Shown piece by piece: positions 52,153 to 60,419 of a stretch of DNA of 64,000 nucleotides; the first letter of the stretch is position 1; each line of letters opens with the position of its first letter. Source of the stretch: Paenarthrobacter aurescens (lineage in GTDB: Bacteria > Actinomycetota > Actinomycetes > Actinomycetales > Micrococcaceae); NCBI RefSeq assembly GCF_025421775.1, contig NZ_JAOEFX010000003.1:248001-312000 (forward strand), in the 5' to 3' direction. A model generated the notes under the pieces. That model was not told the origin of the DNA. It was given only the letters and a program-made list of their open reading frames with translations, and did not search any database. The position numbers and the translations under genes are program-made.

Positions 52153-53256
52153 GTGACGAACTCTGCCGAACACAGCTGGACGCATGCCGGGCATGGCTTG
52201 CCGCAGACTGTTGAGCCTGCTCCCAACACCACCGCGATCGCTACTGGGCTCCAGCTGCCCGCCGGTTTTGCCGCCATTGCAGGCGATGCCGAGCTCGGCC
52301 CTGCCATCACCACCAACCTTGCCCGGGTGGAGAAGAAGCTCCGCGAAGCCATCTCCAACTCGGACCCGCTGGCTGACGCGACGTCGCGCCACCTGGTGGA
52401 AGCCGGCGGCAAGCGCATCCGTCCGCTGCTCACTCTGTTGTGCGCCCACCTTGGCGACGCGTCCCGCCCGGAGGTAGTCCAGGCGGCTGTTGTTGTTGAG
52501 CTCACGCACCTCGCCACCCTGTACCACGACGACGTGATGGACTCGGCTCCCTTCCGCCGCGGTGCACCCACGGCCCACGAAGTGTGGGGCAACTCGGTAG
52601 CCATCCTCACCGGTGACCTCATCTTCGCCCGTGCCTCCATCCTCGTTTCCGAGCTCGGCTCCCGCGCCTTGGGCATCCAAGCCCGGACATTCGAACGACT
52701 GTGCCTCGGCCAGCTGCACGAAACCGTGGGACCGCGCGAAGACGAAGACCCCGTGGAGCACTACCTCTCCGTCATCGCCGACAAGACCGGCTCGTTGGTC
52801 GCAGCGTCCGGCCAGCTCGGTGCGATTTTCGCAGGCGCCGACGAATCTTTCGAGGACTTGTTGGTGGAGTACGGCGAGAAGGTTGGCGTCGCGTTCCAGC
52901 TTGCCGACGACGTCATCGATGTCACCGGTGTGAAGGTCAAGTCCGGTAAGTCCCCGGGCACCGACCTTCGCGAAGGTGTTCCTACCTTGCCCGTTCTTCT
53001 GCTGCGCCGCGACGCTGCCGCCGGGGATGCCTCTGCTGCTGCGCTCCTGGAATTGATTGACGGCGACCTGTCCTCCGACTCGGCCCTGGCCGAGGCCGTA
53101 GCCGGCTTGCGCGAGCACCCCGTCACCAATGAGTCGTGGAAGATCGCCCGCCAATGGTCCGCTGAGGCAGTTGCTGCCCTCGCCCCGTTGCCCGAGGGTG
53201 TGGTGAAGGCGTCGCTGACCAACTTCGCGCATGCTGTGGTGGACCGCAGCAGCTAA
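52153..53256 (+). CDS. Polyprenyl diphosphate synthase (menaquinone side chain)
   Basis: 367 residues from GTG 52153, 9 bp after the upstream stop. The N-terminal ~45 residues are extra. Two aspartate-rich motifs are present: YHDDVMD (FARM) and LADDVIDVTG (SARM), plus GGKRIRPLLTLL. The family fits hepta- to nonaprenyl diphosphate synthases, which supply the side chain joined by MenA. It is the last gene of the menG unit, followed by a strong hairpin with U-tract. Chain length cannot be read from the sequence alone. Confidence 0.92.
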   Translation: MTNSAEHSWTHAGHGLPQTVEPAPNTTAIATGLQLPAGFAAIAGDAELGPAITTNLARVEKKLREAISNSDPLADATSRHLVEAGGKRIRPLLTLLCAHLGDASRPEVVQAAVVVELTHLATLYHDDVMDSAPFRRGAPTAHEVWGNSVAILTGDLIFARASILVSELGSRALGIQARTFERLCLGQLHETVGPREDEDPVEHYLSVIADKTGSLVAASGQLGAIFAGADESFEDLLVEYGEKVGVAFQLADDVIDVTGVKVKSGKSPGTDLREGVPTLPVLLLRRDAAAGDASAAALLELIDGDLSSDSALAEAVAGLREHPVTNESWKIARQWSAEAVAALAPLPEGVVKASLTNFAHAVVDRSS

Positions 53257-53274
53257 TTTTTTCCTTTGCTTTCG

Positions 53275-53314
53275 CAGGCGTCCGGTCTTTTGTAGGCCGG
53301 GCGCCTGTTTTTTT
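53275..53314 (+). terminator. Intrinsic terminator after the polyprenyl synthase
   Basis: CAGGCGTCCGG pairs with CCGGGCGCCTG, with one G-T pair, followed by a run of seven T. Confidence 0.88.
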
Positions 53315-53433
53315 GTTGTCCGGATTTCGGATGCAAGCCCTTCGTCGTCGTGAAACCCGTACCGTCAGCACCTGCTTTGAGTGTTCGAGCGTGGCGACCC
53401 GCCTGTGGTTACGGTGTGTTGGGCTGCTGGTGG

Positions 53434-53451
53434 AATCAAAGTGGGTGGTGG
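53434..53451 (+). repeat. 18-bp motif copy 1 (DUF559-associated)
   Basis: AATCAAAGTGGGTGGTGG. Matches the other three copies at most positions, with core TCAAAGTGGGTG. Confidence 0.7.
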
Positions 53452-53684
53452 CCGTACGCGGCCAAACTTGAAGTTCCGGAAAAACGGAATGGCCCCGGCT
53501 CGCTGCAACGTTACGAGTCATACGCTGCACCGAACCGGGACCACAATCTCCGTTCGCATCAGAACCACCGGAGGCATTTAGTGGATCCGTGAAAAGTTTA
53601 TGACAACCCTGTCACATATGCAACTTTTTGGGTCAACGATTTTTTCTTCTATGCCGCGCGATTTACAGCGAAGCGCCGAGCCTC

Positions 53685-53702
53685 CATCACCTACTTTGAA
53701 TC
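53685..53702 (-). repeat. 18-bp motif copy 2
   Basis: Minus strand reads ATTCAAAGTAGGTGATGG, 15 of 18 identical to copy 1. It lies upstream of the DUF559 gene. Confidence 0.65.
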
Positions 53703-53841
53703 ACGGAGCGGGGGACTCGCCGCGCATGGGGTGTGTCGCTACATTGCAGGCCCGCAAACCAGGTGGTGGAGGAACACGTAGTTGTCCACATAGGGAACTT
53801 CCCGGCCGCCGCAGGGTCGTCGCCGAACCCAGCATGGCTGC

Positions 53842-54714
53842 ATGGATATCAACGAATTCCTCCGCAGCCGGCACGGAGCAGCCAGAACGGAAACCCTCAG
53901 GAAGGCCGGCTTTACTCAGCGGGCACTGGCGAAGGCTGTCAGTGATGGGACAGCTGCTCGCTTACACCGTGGCGTCTATACCTCGGGCGACGCCGATCCC
54001 GACGTCGTTGCCGCCTTCCGGGCCGATGGCGTACTTACCTGTATCTCGGCTGCCCGGTTCTATGGTCTGTGGACTCTTGAGAGTGTAGAGGAACTCCATT
54101 TGAGCTGCAGCACCGGCCTGGCGAGGCGCCGTGTTGCGCACCACGGGGCCCGCCAGCACCCTGACCATCCGTACCTGCCGGTTGCCGGGGTGGCCGATGT
54201 CCTGATCCACGCGCTCCGATGTTTGCCTGAATTGGATGCACTCGTCTTGGTGCAGAGTGCGGTCAGCCTGGCGCTCCTCTCGACGGACTTCTTGAAGTCA
54301 AGGCTTCCGGGCAACAGGAACGGCAGGGTTCGTGCAACCTTGGATGCGGTTCTCCCCAGGTCCGACTCATTGTTGGAGGTGTTGGCGCACACCCACTTCA
54401 CCAGGGCTGGACTTGGGGTCCAGATGCACGCGGACGTCCCGGAAGTAGGCGAAGTGGACTGCTTGGTTAACGAATGCCTGATCGTTGAACTCGACGGCGG
54501 CACACACCTTGAGGGGAAACAGGTCAAGAAGGACCAATACAGGAACAACGCAGCCATGCGGATGGGGCTATTGAGCCTTCGCTACTACTACGCGGACGTC
54601 GTTCATCACCCGGAGAGGATGGTTGCCGAGGTCAAGGCAGTCCTGCGCAACAGGGAAGTTGGCCGCTATGCACCGGCACGGTACGCACCTGGGTGGGTTC
54701 CGCCGTCGTCGTGA
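53842..54714 (+). CDS. AbiEi-like antitoxin-domain / DUF559 protein
   Basis: 290 residues. Residues 1-~55 look like an AbiEi-type winged-helix (INEFLRSRHGAARTETLRK, ALAKAVSDGTAARLHRGVYT). The C-terminal ~110 residues resemble DUF559, a VSR/restriction-endonuclease-like fold: EVDCLVNECLIVELDGGTHL (D...E-x-D), then KKDQYRNNAAMRMGLLSLRY. Such proteins are numerous in actinobacterial genomes, with nuclease activity suspected from the fold only. No AbiEii-type toxin follows, so a classical toxin-antitoxin pair is not present. The gene is bracketed by four copies of an 18-bp motif. No Shine-Dalgarno precedes the ATG. Confidence 0.75.
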   Translation: MDINEFLRSRHGAARTETLRKAGFTQRALAKAVSDGTAARLHRGVYTSGDADPDVVAAFRADGVLTCISAARFYGLWTLESVEELHLSCSTGLARRRVAHHGARQHPDHPYLPVAGVADVLIHALRCLPELDALVLVQSAVSLALLSTDFLKSRLPGNRNGRVRATLDAVLPRSDSLLEVLAHTHFTRAGLGVQMHADVPEVGEVDCLVNECLIVELDGGTHLEGKQVKKDQYRNNAAMRMGLLSLRYYYADVVHHPERMVAEVKAVLRNREVGRYAPARYAPGWVPPSS

Positions 54715-54735
54715 GTTTGTGTCTCCCATGTACCG

Positions 54736-54753
54736 CCATCACCCACTTTGACC
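54736..54753 (-). repeat. 18-bp motif copy 3
   Basis: Minus strand reads GGTCAAAGTGGGTGATGG, 22 bp past the DUF559 stop. It is in direct orientation with copy 2, so copies 2 and 3 bracket the gene as direct repeats. Confidence 0.65.
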
Positions 54754-54802
54754 GCAAGCTCCAGCGACACACCACCTGAACGGCGCGTCAGAGCAGTTTC
54801 AA

Positions 54803-54820
54803 AATCAAAGTGGGTGCTGG
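54803..54820 (+). repeat. 18-bp motif copy 4
   Basis: AATCAAAGTGGGTGCTGG, inverted relative to copy 3, with 49 bp between. Copies 3 and 4 could form a hairpin-like doublet. Confidence 0.7.
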
Positions 54821-54838
54821 AGGCACACGGATCACAAC

Positions 54839-54884
54839 AAAACAGCCCCTTTCCCGACCAGGAAGTCAGGAAAGGGGCTGTTTT
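54839..54884. terminator. 16-bp hairpin between the SMI1-like and DUF559 genes
   Basis: AAAACAGCCCCTTTCC (54839-54854) and GGAAAGGGGCTGTTTT (54869-54884) are perfectly complementary, with T-runs on both strands. It terminates the minus-strand gene and probably the DUF559 transcript. Confidence 0.85.
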
Positions 54885-54894
54885 ATGCGGAAAC

Positions 54895-55317
54895 TTAGTC
54901 TTCGTCGTTGAATGCCCACTCGAACATGTCGAAGACGAACTCGGAGAACGTGCCTTCTTCGCTCTTCCACTGGCCGCGGGCATTGTTGCGGCGCCAGACG
55001 ATGGGATCCGGGATGCCGAGGTCGGCCGTGCGGAAGCCCCAGGTGAACTGTTCGTCCTCGTCCTCAAGGAACATGAGGAAGCCTTCGTCGTCGACCTCGA
55101 GTTCCTCGGGGTCCCAGAAGTAGTGGTAGGCCTCCATGAGGTCCTCGCAGCCGCCGATCGCGAGGTAGAACTCGCGCAGGACCAGCGGGATGGTGAAGGA
55201 GTGATCGGAGAGGGCGTCGTCCAGTTCGTCGGGCGTCAGGCCATCTTCTTCCTGCCATTCATCCTCGAGATACTTTGGGACCAGCGCGCGAAACTTCTCG
55301 AGGAACATGTCAGTCAT
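54895..55317 (-). CDS. SMI1/KNR4 (SUKH)-like small acidic protein
   Basis: 140 residues, strongly acidic, no signal peptide. Segments such as TIPLVLREFYLAIGGCEDLM, a PEELEVDDEGFLMFLEDED stretch and GIPDPIVWRRNN fit the SUKH pattern, a fold common in immunity proteins and regulators. TAGGAT lies exactly 6 nt upstream of the ATG, predicting a leaderless mRNA. A strong hairpin follows. No partner toxin is adjacent, so immunity function is only one possibility. Confidence 0.6.
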   Translation of the reverse strand: MTDMFLEKFRALVPKYLEDEWQEEDGLTPDELDDALSDHSFTIPLVLREFYLAIGGCEDLMEAYHYFWDPEELEVDDEGFLMFLEDEDEQFTWGFRTADLGIPDPIVWRRNNARGQWKSEEGTFSEFVFDMFEWAFNDED

Positions 55318-55323
55318 GCTCTT

Positions 55324-55329
55324 ATCCTA
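55324..55329 (-). promoter_or_regulatory. -10 box predicting leaderless transcription of the SMI1-like gene
   Basis: Minus strand reads TAGGAT, six bases, then ATG ending at 55317. No Shine-Dalgarno is present. Confidence 0.55.
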
Positions 55330-55330
55330 G

Positions 55331-56002
55331 CTAATCCCGGGCACTCGAAATTGCGCCTGTTCCGCGGCCGGGGCGGTGCCATCCACGGACAGCAAGCGGC
55401 ACGTGCCAGCTGCGCCGCCATGCGGTGACCCGGAAGGCGAAAACAACCGCGGCAACGATGCACGCAGAGAGCCCGGTAAAGGTGCCCAGGTGCCATAACA
55501 ATGTGGTGAGTCCCGCCCCAACAAAGGCCGGCAAAGCGTAGAGGTCGCGGGCATTGAACAGTGTGGGGATTTCGTTCGCCGTGATGTCGCGTAGAAGGCC
55601 CCCACCTACTGCGGTTGTGACTCCCAGCAGGATGGCGGCAACGGGGTTCATGCCGGCGGTCAGCGCCTTCAACGTGCCGGTGATGCAGAACAAGGCCAGC
55701 CCGCCGGCGTCGAACAGCGTTAGGAGGGACGTGAAGCGCTGGACCGATGAGAACAGGAAGTAGACCAGCAATGCCGCAAGGAGCGGGGGAGCAAGATAGG
55801 CGGGGTTTGTGAAGGCGATGGGCGGACCGGCGTTGATCACGATGTCGCGGATCACGCCGCCCCCCAGGGCAACAATGGAACCCAGAAGCACGGAGCCCAC
55901 GATGTCGAACTGTTTACGGGCGGCCAGCAGGGACCCCGAGACCGCGAAGAAGAACACGCCGACCAGGTCAAGCCACAGAAGGACGATGTCGATGGAAATC
56001 AA
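55331..56002 (-). CDS. TRIC-family (UPF0126/YicG) membrane channel protein
   Basis: 223 residues with seven hydrophobic segments in two similar halves. Each half carries a GGG-R motif: GSIVALGGGVIRDIVIN in the first and GVTTAVGGGLLRDITANE in the second. This is the duplicated TRIC/UPF0126 signature of trimeric cation channels. The TTG at 56000-56002 is the apparent start and no ATG is near. The C-terminal tail is Arg-rich and poorly conserved. Function in bacteria is not well known. Confidence 0.85.
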   Translation of the reverse strand: MISIDIVLLWLDLVGVFFFAVSGSLLAARKQFDIVGSVLLGSIVALGGGVIRDIVINAGPPIAFTNPAYLAPPLLAALLVYFLFSSVQRFTSLLTLFDAGGLALFCITGTLKALTAGMNPVAAILLGVTTAVGGGLLRDITANEIPTLFNARDLYALPAFVGAGLTTLLWHLGTFTGLSACIVAAVVFAFRVTAWRRSWHVPLAVRGWHRPGRGTGAISSARD

Positions 56003-56052
56003 GTGGACGGGTTCTTTCTGGGTACGGCTCTCAACAGATGCTGGCTCAACGT

Positions 56053-56058
56053 TACGCT
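56053..56058 (+). promoter_or_regulatory. -10 box upstream of the sirohydrochlorin chelatase
   Basis: TACGCT with a 7-nt gap to ATG 56066. Confidence 0.4.
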
Positions 56059-56065
56059 AGCTCCC

Positions 56066-56770
56066 ATGAACAGCCCCGTTTTGATCGCGTGCGCCCACGG
56101 AACCCGCAACGCCGAAGGCCAAGCTGCCATCCGCCAGGTCATGGCCGACATCGAAGCCCTCCGTCCGGGCCTGCAGGTTCTTGAGGCGTATGTGGACGTG
56201 CAGGAACCCGAATTGTCCGGTGTGGTGGAAAACATGCCCGAGGGGACTGCCGCCGTCGTCGTACCGCTTTTGCTCTCCACCGGCTTCCACGTCAAAGTGG
56301 ACGTGCCCAAGGCCATCAAGACCCGCCCCGAGGTAGTGGCCGCCAGGCCGTTGGGGCCGGACCCGCGGCTCGCTGAGTTGTTGGCCACTCACTTGCACGC
56401 GGCGGGACTGACCGGGAACGACGGCGTCCTGCTGGCTGCCGCCGGATCCTCGCTTCCGGACGGTTCAGTTGATTCGGAGGAGCAGGCCCGACTGCTCGGG
56501 GAACTGCTGCCGAATAAGGTGCGGGTCGCCTATGGCGCCAGCGCCCAGCCAACAGTGCCCGACGGCGTTGCCTCCTTGCGTGCGGAGCTCGCCGCGGATG
56601 GCGGGACAGGCAGGGTCTTCATCTCTTCTTACCTCTTGGCTACCGGCTACTTCCACGACCAACTGGCCAAGGCCGGCGCGGACATTGTGTCGGCTCCTTT
56701 GCTGCCATCGAAGGTGTTGGCCGAGATCGCGCTGGAACGTTACGACGCAGTATTGGAAAGGCTCTCCTAA
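56066..56770 (+). CDS. Sirohydrochlorin chelatase (CbiX/SirB type)
   Basis: Inserts iron (or cobalt) into sirohydrochlorin, making siroheme for the sulfite reductase next door. 234 residues from ATG 56066, giving the canonical MNSPVLIACAHGTRNAEGQ; the 63-nt upstream extension is rejected. The first HGTR holds the metal-binding His, and VVPLLLSTGFHVKVD the second. A duplicated C-terminal half has ISSYLLATGYFHDQ with another His. TACGCT is 7 nt upstream. It precedes the sulfite reductase gene by 153 bp. Confidence 0.88.
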   Translation: MNSPVLIACAHGTRNAEGQAAIRQVMADIEALRPGLQVLEAYVDVQEPELSGVVENMPEGTAAVVVPLLLSTGFHVKVDVPKAIKTRPEVVAARPLGPDPRLAELLATHLHAAGLTGNDGVLLAAAGSSLPDGSVDSEEQARLLGELLPNKVRVAYGASAQPTVPDGVASLRAELAADGGTGRVFISSYLLATGYFHDQLAKAGADIVSAPLLPSKVLAEIALERYDAVLERLS

Positions 56771-56911
56771 CCTTTATTCACGCGGAAAAGTGCGCAAAAG
56801 GACCTGCACAAAACGGGTGCTTTGGACAAGGCCGCTGGCGTGTTCGTGACGAAATGTTTCCCTAGGTGACTTAGCGTTTCCGGACCTTTGCTGGCGAAAA
56901 CTGGCCAGACC

Positions 56912-56917
56912 TACAGT
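56912..56917 (+). promoter_or_regulatory. -10 box predicting leaderless sulfite reductase
   Basis: TACAGT, six bases, then ATG 56924. A TTGCTG 18 bp upstream (56888-56893) could be the -35. Confidence 0.6.
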
Positions 56918-56923
56918 CGAGTT

Positions 56924-58666
56924 ATGACAGATACAGCTGTAGCCGGTGCGTCCGCGGACACCGCCGTCCCTTCGCGCCCAGCACGCACCCGCCCTGCCGC
57001 CAAGCCCCATGGCCAGTGGAAGGTTGACGGCACTGCGCCCCTCAACGCCAATGAGACCTGGAAGCAGGAAGACAGCGGACTCAACGTCCGTGAGCGCATT
57101 GAGTCTGTCTACTCCAAAGAAGGCTTCGACTCGATCGACGGCACGGACCTTCACGGCCGCTTCCGCTGGTGGGGCCTGTACACCCAGCGCAAGCCCGGCA
57201 TCGACGGCGGCAAGACCGCAACGCTTGAACCGCACGAGCTCGAGGACAAGTACTTCATGCTGCGCGTGCGTATCGACGGCGGTGCGCTCTCCACTGAGCA
57301 GTTGCGCGTCATCGGACAGATCTCCGTGGACTTCGCCCGTGGCTCGGCCGACCTCACGGACCGCCAGAACATCCAGCTGCACTGGATCCGCGTTGAGGAC
57401 GTGCCGGAAATCTGGCGCCGCCTTGAGTCCATCGGGCTGTCCACCACTGAGGCCTGCGGCGATGTTCCGCGTGTCATTCTCGGTTCCCCGGTTGCGGGCA
57501 TTGCCAAGGACGAGATCATTGATCCGACGCCGCTCATCCACGAGCTCGCCGAGCGTTTCATCGGTGACCCGGAGCTGGCCAACCTGCCCCGCAAATACAA
57601 GACCGCCATCACGGGCCACCCGTCCCAGGACGTGGTGCACGAGATCAACGACTTCGCCCTGGTAGGCGTGGTCCACCCTGAGCTCGGTGCCGGCTACGAC
57701 CTCTGGGTTGGCGGCGGATTGTCCACCAACCCGCGCCTGGCCGAACGTCTCGGTGTGTTCGTCTCCGCCGATGTTGCAGCTGAAGTATGGCTTGGCGTCA
57801 CCAGCATCTTCCGCGACTACGGTTACCGCCGCATGCGCACCAAAGCCCGCCTGAAGTTCCTCATGAACGACTGGGGTCCGGCCAAGTTCCGCCAGATCCT
57901 TGAAGACGAATACCTCGGCTTCAAGCTTCCGGACGGCCCCGCCGCTCCGAAGCCCACCTCGCCCGGCGACCACATCGGCGTCCACGAGCAGAAGGACGGC
58001 AAGTTCTTCATCGGTGTGACCCCCACTGTTGGGCGCACCTCCGGTGAGGCACTGGTGACGCTGGCCGACACGCTTGAGAAGCACGGCAGCTACCGCCTGC
58101 GCACTACGCCGCACCAGAAGCTCGTCATCCTGGACGTTGCCAAGGAGCAGGTGGAGCCCCTGATCGCTGAACTGGACACGTTGGGCCTCTCCGCCCGTCC
58201 GTCCGTGTTCCGCCGCGGCACCATTGCCTGCACGGGCATCGAGTTCTGCAAGCTGGCCATCGTGGAAACCAAGGTCACTGCAGCAACGGCCATCGCCGAA
58301 TTGGAACGCCGCCTGGCCGACCTCGTGGAGACCAAGCAGCTGCCCTCGGCACTGTCCCTCCACATCAACGGCTGCCCGAACTCCTGCGCACGTATCCAGA
58401 CGGCCGATATCGGCCTGAAGGGCATGATGCTGCCAACACCCGACGGCGACCCCACCCCGGGTTTCCAGGTCCACCTTGGTGGCGGGCTGGCTAACAACGA
58501 GCGCGAGGAAGCCGGTTTGGGACGTACCGTCCGTGGCCTCAAGGTCACGGTGGAAGACCTGCCCGATTACGTGGAGCGCGTGGTCCGTAAGTTCGTCGCC
58601 GTTGGCGCCGAGGGCCAGACCTTCGCAGAGTGGGCACACTCCGCAGATGAAGGAGATCTCCAATGA
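56924..58666 (+). CDS. Ferredoxin-type sulfite/nitrite reductase (probably assimilatory sulfite reductase)
   Basis: Six-electron reduction of sulfite to sulfide with siroheme and a 4Fe-4S cluster. 580 residues from ATG 56924, decided by TACAGT at 6 nt; the 36-nt longer frame is rejected. The cluster/siroheme cysteines are Cys436 (IACTG) and Cys442 (EFCK), then Cys484 and Cys488 in NGCPNSCARIQ. LTDRQNIQLHWI is the other typical block. It overlaps cysH by ATGA. The sulfate-assimilation operon context favours sulfite over nitrite. Confidence 0.92.
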   Translation: MTDTAVAGASADTAVPSRPARTRPAAKPHGQWKVDGTAPLNANETWKQEDSGLNVRERIESVYSKEGFDSIDGTDLHGRFRWWGLYTQRKPGIDGGKTATLEPHELEDKYFMLRVRIDGGALSTEQLRVIGQISVDFARGSADLTDRQNIQLHWIRVEDVPEIWRRLESIGLSTTEACGDVPRVILGSPVAGIAKDEIIDPTPLIHELAERFIGDPELANLPRKYKTAITGHPSQDVVHEINDFALVGVVHPELGAGYDLWVGGGLSTNPRLAERLGVFVSADVAAEVWLGVTSIFRDYGYRRMRTKARLKFLMNDWGPAKFRQILEDEYLGFKLPDGPAAPKPTSPGDHIGVHEQKDGKFFIGVTPTVGRTSGEALVTLADTLEKHGSYRLRTTPHQKLVILDVAKEQVEPLIAELDTLGLSARPSVFRRGTIACTGIEFCKLAIVETKVTAATAIAELERRLADLVETKQLPSALSLHINGCPNSCARIQTADIGLKGMMLPTPDGDPTPGFQVHLGGGLANNEREEAGLGRTVRGLKVTVEDLPDYVERVVRKFVAVGAEGQTFAEWAHSADEGDLQ

Positions 58667-59415
58667 CAGATCCCGTCACTATTACCAACCTCGCCAGTGC
58701 AGCAGCCCGGCCGGCGCTGCGTTCCCACGAAGAGCTCAAGGCCCTGGCTGAAGCCGGCGCCGCTGAGCTCGGCTGGAATGCCCCCGCCCGGGACGTTATC
58801 GCCTGGGTGGCCCGCAATTTCGAACTGCCCACTGTGACGGTGGCCTGCTCCATGGCTGACGCAGTCCTGCCGGCCCTGGTCGCGGACCAGCTTCCCGGCG
58901 TCGACGTCCTGTTCCTGGAGACCGGCTACCACTTCAAGGAAACGTACGAGACCCGCGATGAAGTTGCGGCCAACCTGCGCGTGAACGTGGTGGACGTCCT
59001 TCCGGAGAGCACCGTGGAACAGCAGGACCGTTTGCTGGGCAAAGACCTGTTCGCCCGCGACCCTGCCCAGTGCTGCGCCCTCCGCAAGGTCCAGCCCCTG
59101 CGCCGTTCACTGGCGGGTTACGAAGTGTGGTTCACCGGTGTCCGACGCGACGAGGGCCCCACCCGCACGAACACTCCCGTGGTCACCTGGGATGAAGGCT
59201 TCGGCCTGGTCAAGGTGAACCCGATGGTCGATTGGACCTTCGATCAGCTGATCGAGTACTCCGAGGACAACATCCTTCCGGTCAACCCCCTCTTGAGCCA
59301 GGGCTACCCGTCCATCGGCTGCCAGCCCTGCACCCGTAAAGTGGCCCCGGGCGAAGACCCCCGTGCCGGCCGCTGGGCAGGATCCGACAAGACAGAATGC
59401 GGACTACACACATGA
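58663..59415 (+). CDS. cysH: APS/PAPS reductase (4Fe-4S type)
   Basis: Reduces adenylylsulfate to sulfite. 250 residues. Cys137-Cys138 (CCALRKVQPL) and Cys220/Cys223 (GCQPCTR) form the 4Fe-4S site of APS-reducing CysH, absent in the E. coli-type PAPS reductase. The PP-loop fold is complete, and the C-terminal KTECGLHT has the catalytic Cys. So APS is the likely substrate, and no cysC is required. It overlaps both neighbours by ATGA. Confidence 0.93.
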   Translation: MTDPVTITNLASAAARPALRSHEELKALAEAGAAELGWNAPARDVIAWVARNFELPTVTVACSMADAVLPALVADQLPGVDVLFLETGYHFKETYETRDEVAANLRVNVVDVLPESTVEQQDRLLGKDLFARDPAQCCALRKVQPLRRSLAGYEVWFTGVRRDEGPTRTNTPVVTWDEGFGLVKVNPMVDWTFDQLIEYSEDNILPVNPLLSQGYPSIGCQPCTRKVAPGEDPRAGRWAGSDKTECGLHT

Positions 59416-60419
59416 GCACCCAAACAACCAGCGAGGACCTCGAGTTGAACCAGTTGCAGAGCGAGGCTGAGGGGTCCGCCGCGGCGTGGCGGGCATCGCG
59501 AAGCGGGCACGGCGGACCCTCAGCCGAGCGACTCTCCAGCCTGGACACCCTCGAGTCCGAGGCCATCCATATCATCCGCGAGGTTGTTGCCGAGTTCGAG
59601 AAGCCTGCGCTGCTGTTCTCCGGCGGCAAGGACTCCGTGGTCATGCTGCACCTGGCCACCAAGGCGTTTTGGCCTGGCAAGGTTCCGTTTCCCGTCCTGC
59701 ACGTGGACACTGGCCACAATTTCCCTGAGGTCATCGATTTCCGGGACCGTACCGTTGAGCGCCTGGGCTTGAAGCTGGTTGTCGGCTCCGTCCAGGAGTT
59801 CATCGACCGCGGCGAGCTGGCCGAGCGTGCCGACGGCACCCGCAACCCGTTGCAGACCGTGCCGCTGTTGGACGCCATCCAGCGCAACAAGTTCGACGCC
59901 GTCTTCGGCGGCGGCCGCCGTGACGAGGACAAGGCCCGCGCCAAAGAGCGCATCTTGAGCCTCCGTGACGAATTCGGCCAGTGGGATCCGCGCAACCAGC
60001 GCCCCGAGTTGTGGAACCTGTACAACGGCCGCCACACGGTGGGCCAGCACGTCCGTGCGTTCCCCATCAGCAACTGGACCGAGCTGGACATCTGGCGCTA
60101 CATCGAGCGCGAGAACATCGAGCTCCCCGGCCTCTACTACGCCCACGAGCGTGAAGTTTTTGCCCGCGACGGAATGTGGCGCGCAGTGGGCGAGGTTTCC
60201 CAGCCGCTGCCGCACGAGGACGTCATCACCAAGCTGGTCCGGTACCGCACGGTAGGCGACATGTCCTGCACCGGTGCTGTTGAGTCTGATGCACGCACCG
60301 TGGCCGACGTCGTTGTTGAAGTCGCTGCCTCCACCCTGACCGAACGTGGCGCCACCCGAGCAGATGACCGCATCTCCGAGGCCGCCATGGAAGACCGCAA
60401 GAAGGACGGCTACTTCTAA
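59412..60419 (+). CDS. cysD: Sulfate adenylyltransferase small subunit
   Basis: 335 residues from ATG 59412 (ATGA overlap with cysH); an ATG 15 nt upstream lies inside the cysH end and is rejected. N-terminal ~35 residues are extra. PP-loop LLFSGGKDSVVMLHLATKAF, then HVDTGHNFPEVIDFRD, GGRRDEDKARAKERI and NWTELDIWRYIE. It forms the ATP sulfurylase heterodimer with CysN and activates sulfate to APS. Confidence 0.95.
   Translation: MSTQTTSEDLELNQLQSEAEGSAAAWRASRSGHGGPSAERLSSLDTLESEAIHIIREVVAEFEKPALLFSGGKDSVVMLHLATKAFWPGKVPFPVLHVDTGHNFPEVIDFRDRTVERLGLKLVVGSVQEFIDRGELAERADGTRNPLQTVPLLDAIQRNKFDAVFGGGRRDEDKARAKERILSLRDEFGQWDPRNQRPELWNLYNGRHTVGQHVRAFPISNWTELDIWRYIERENIELPGLYYAHEREVFARDGMWRAVGEVSQPLPHEDVITKLVRYRTVGDMSCTGAVESDARTVADVVVEVAASTLTERGATRADDRISEAAMEDRKKDGYF

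Larger units (their letters stand above)
53315..53841. other. Gene-free stretch between the prenyl synthase and DUF559 genes
   Basis: About 527 bp without a convincing ORF on either strand. It is less GC-rich than its surroundings around 53600-53680. It holds two of four copies of an 18-bp motif (53434-53451 and 53685-53702) in opposite orientation. No tRNA or clear transposon end was seen. Confidence 0.6.

Noticed and set aside
54380..54402. Fifth copy of the 18-bp motif inside the DUF559 gene
   Set aside because: CACCCACTTCACC matches only the first nine bases of the reversed core and lies in coding sequence, so chance is likely.
56774..58663. A 629-residue minus-strand frame opposite the sulfite reductase
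   Set aside because: Same reason: it fully mirrors a gene with strong cysteine motifs and has no Shine-Dalgarno or recognisable domain.
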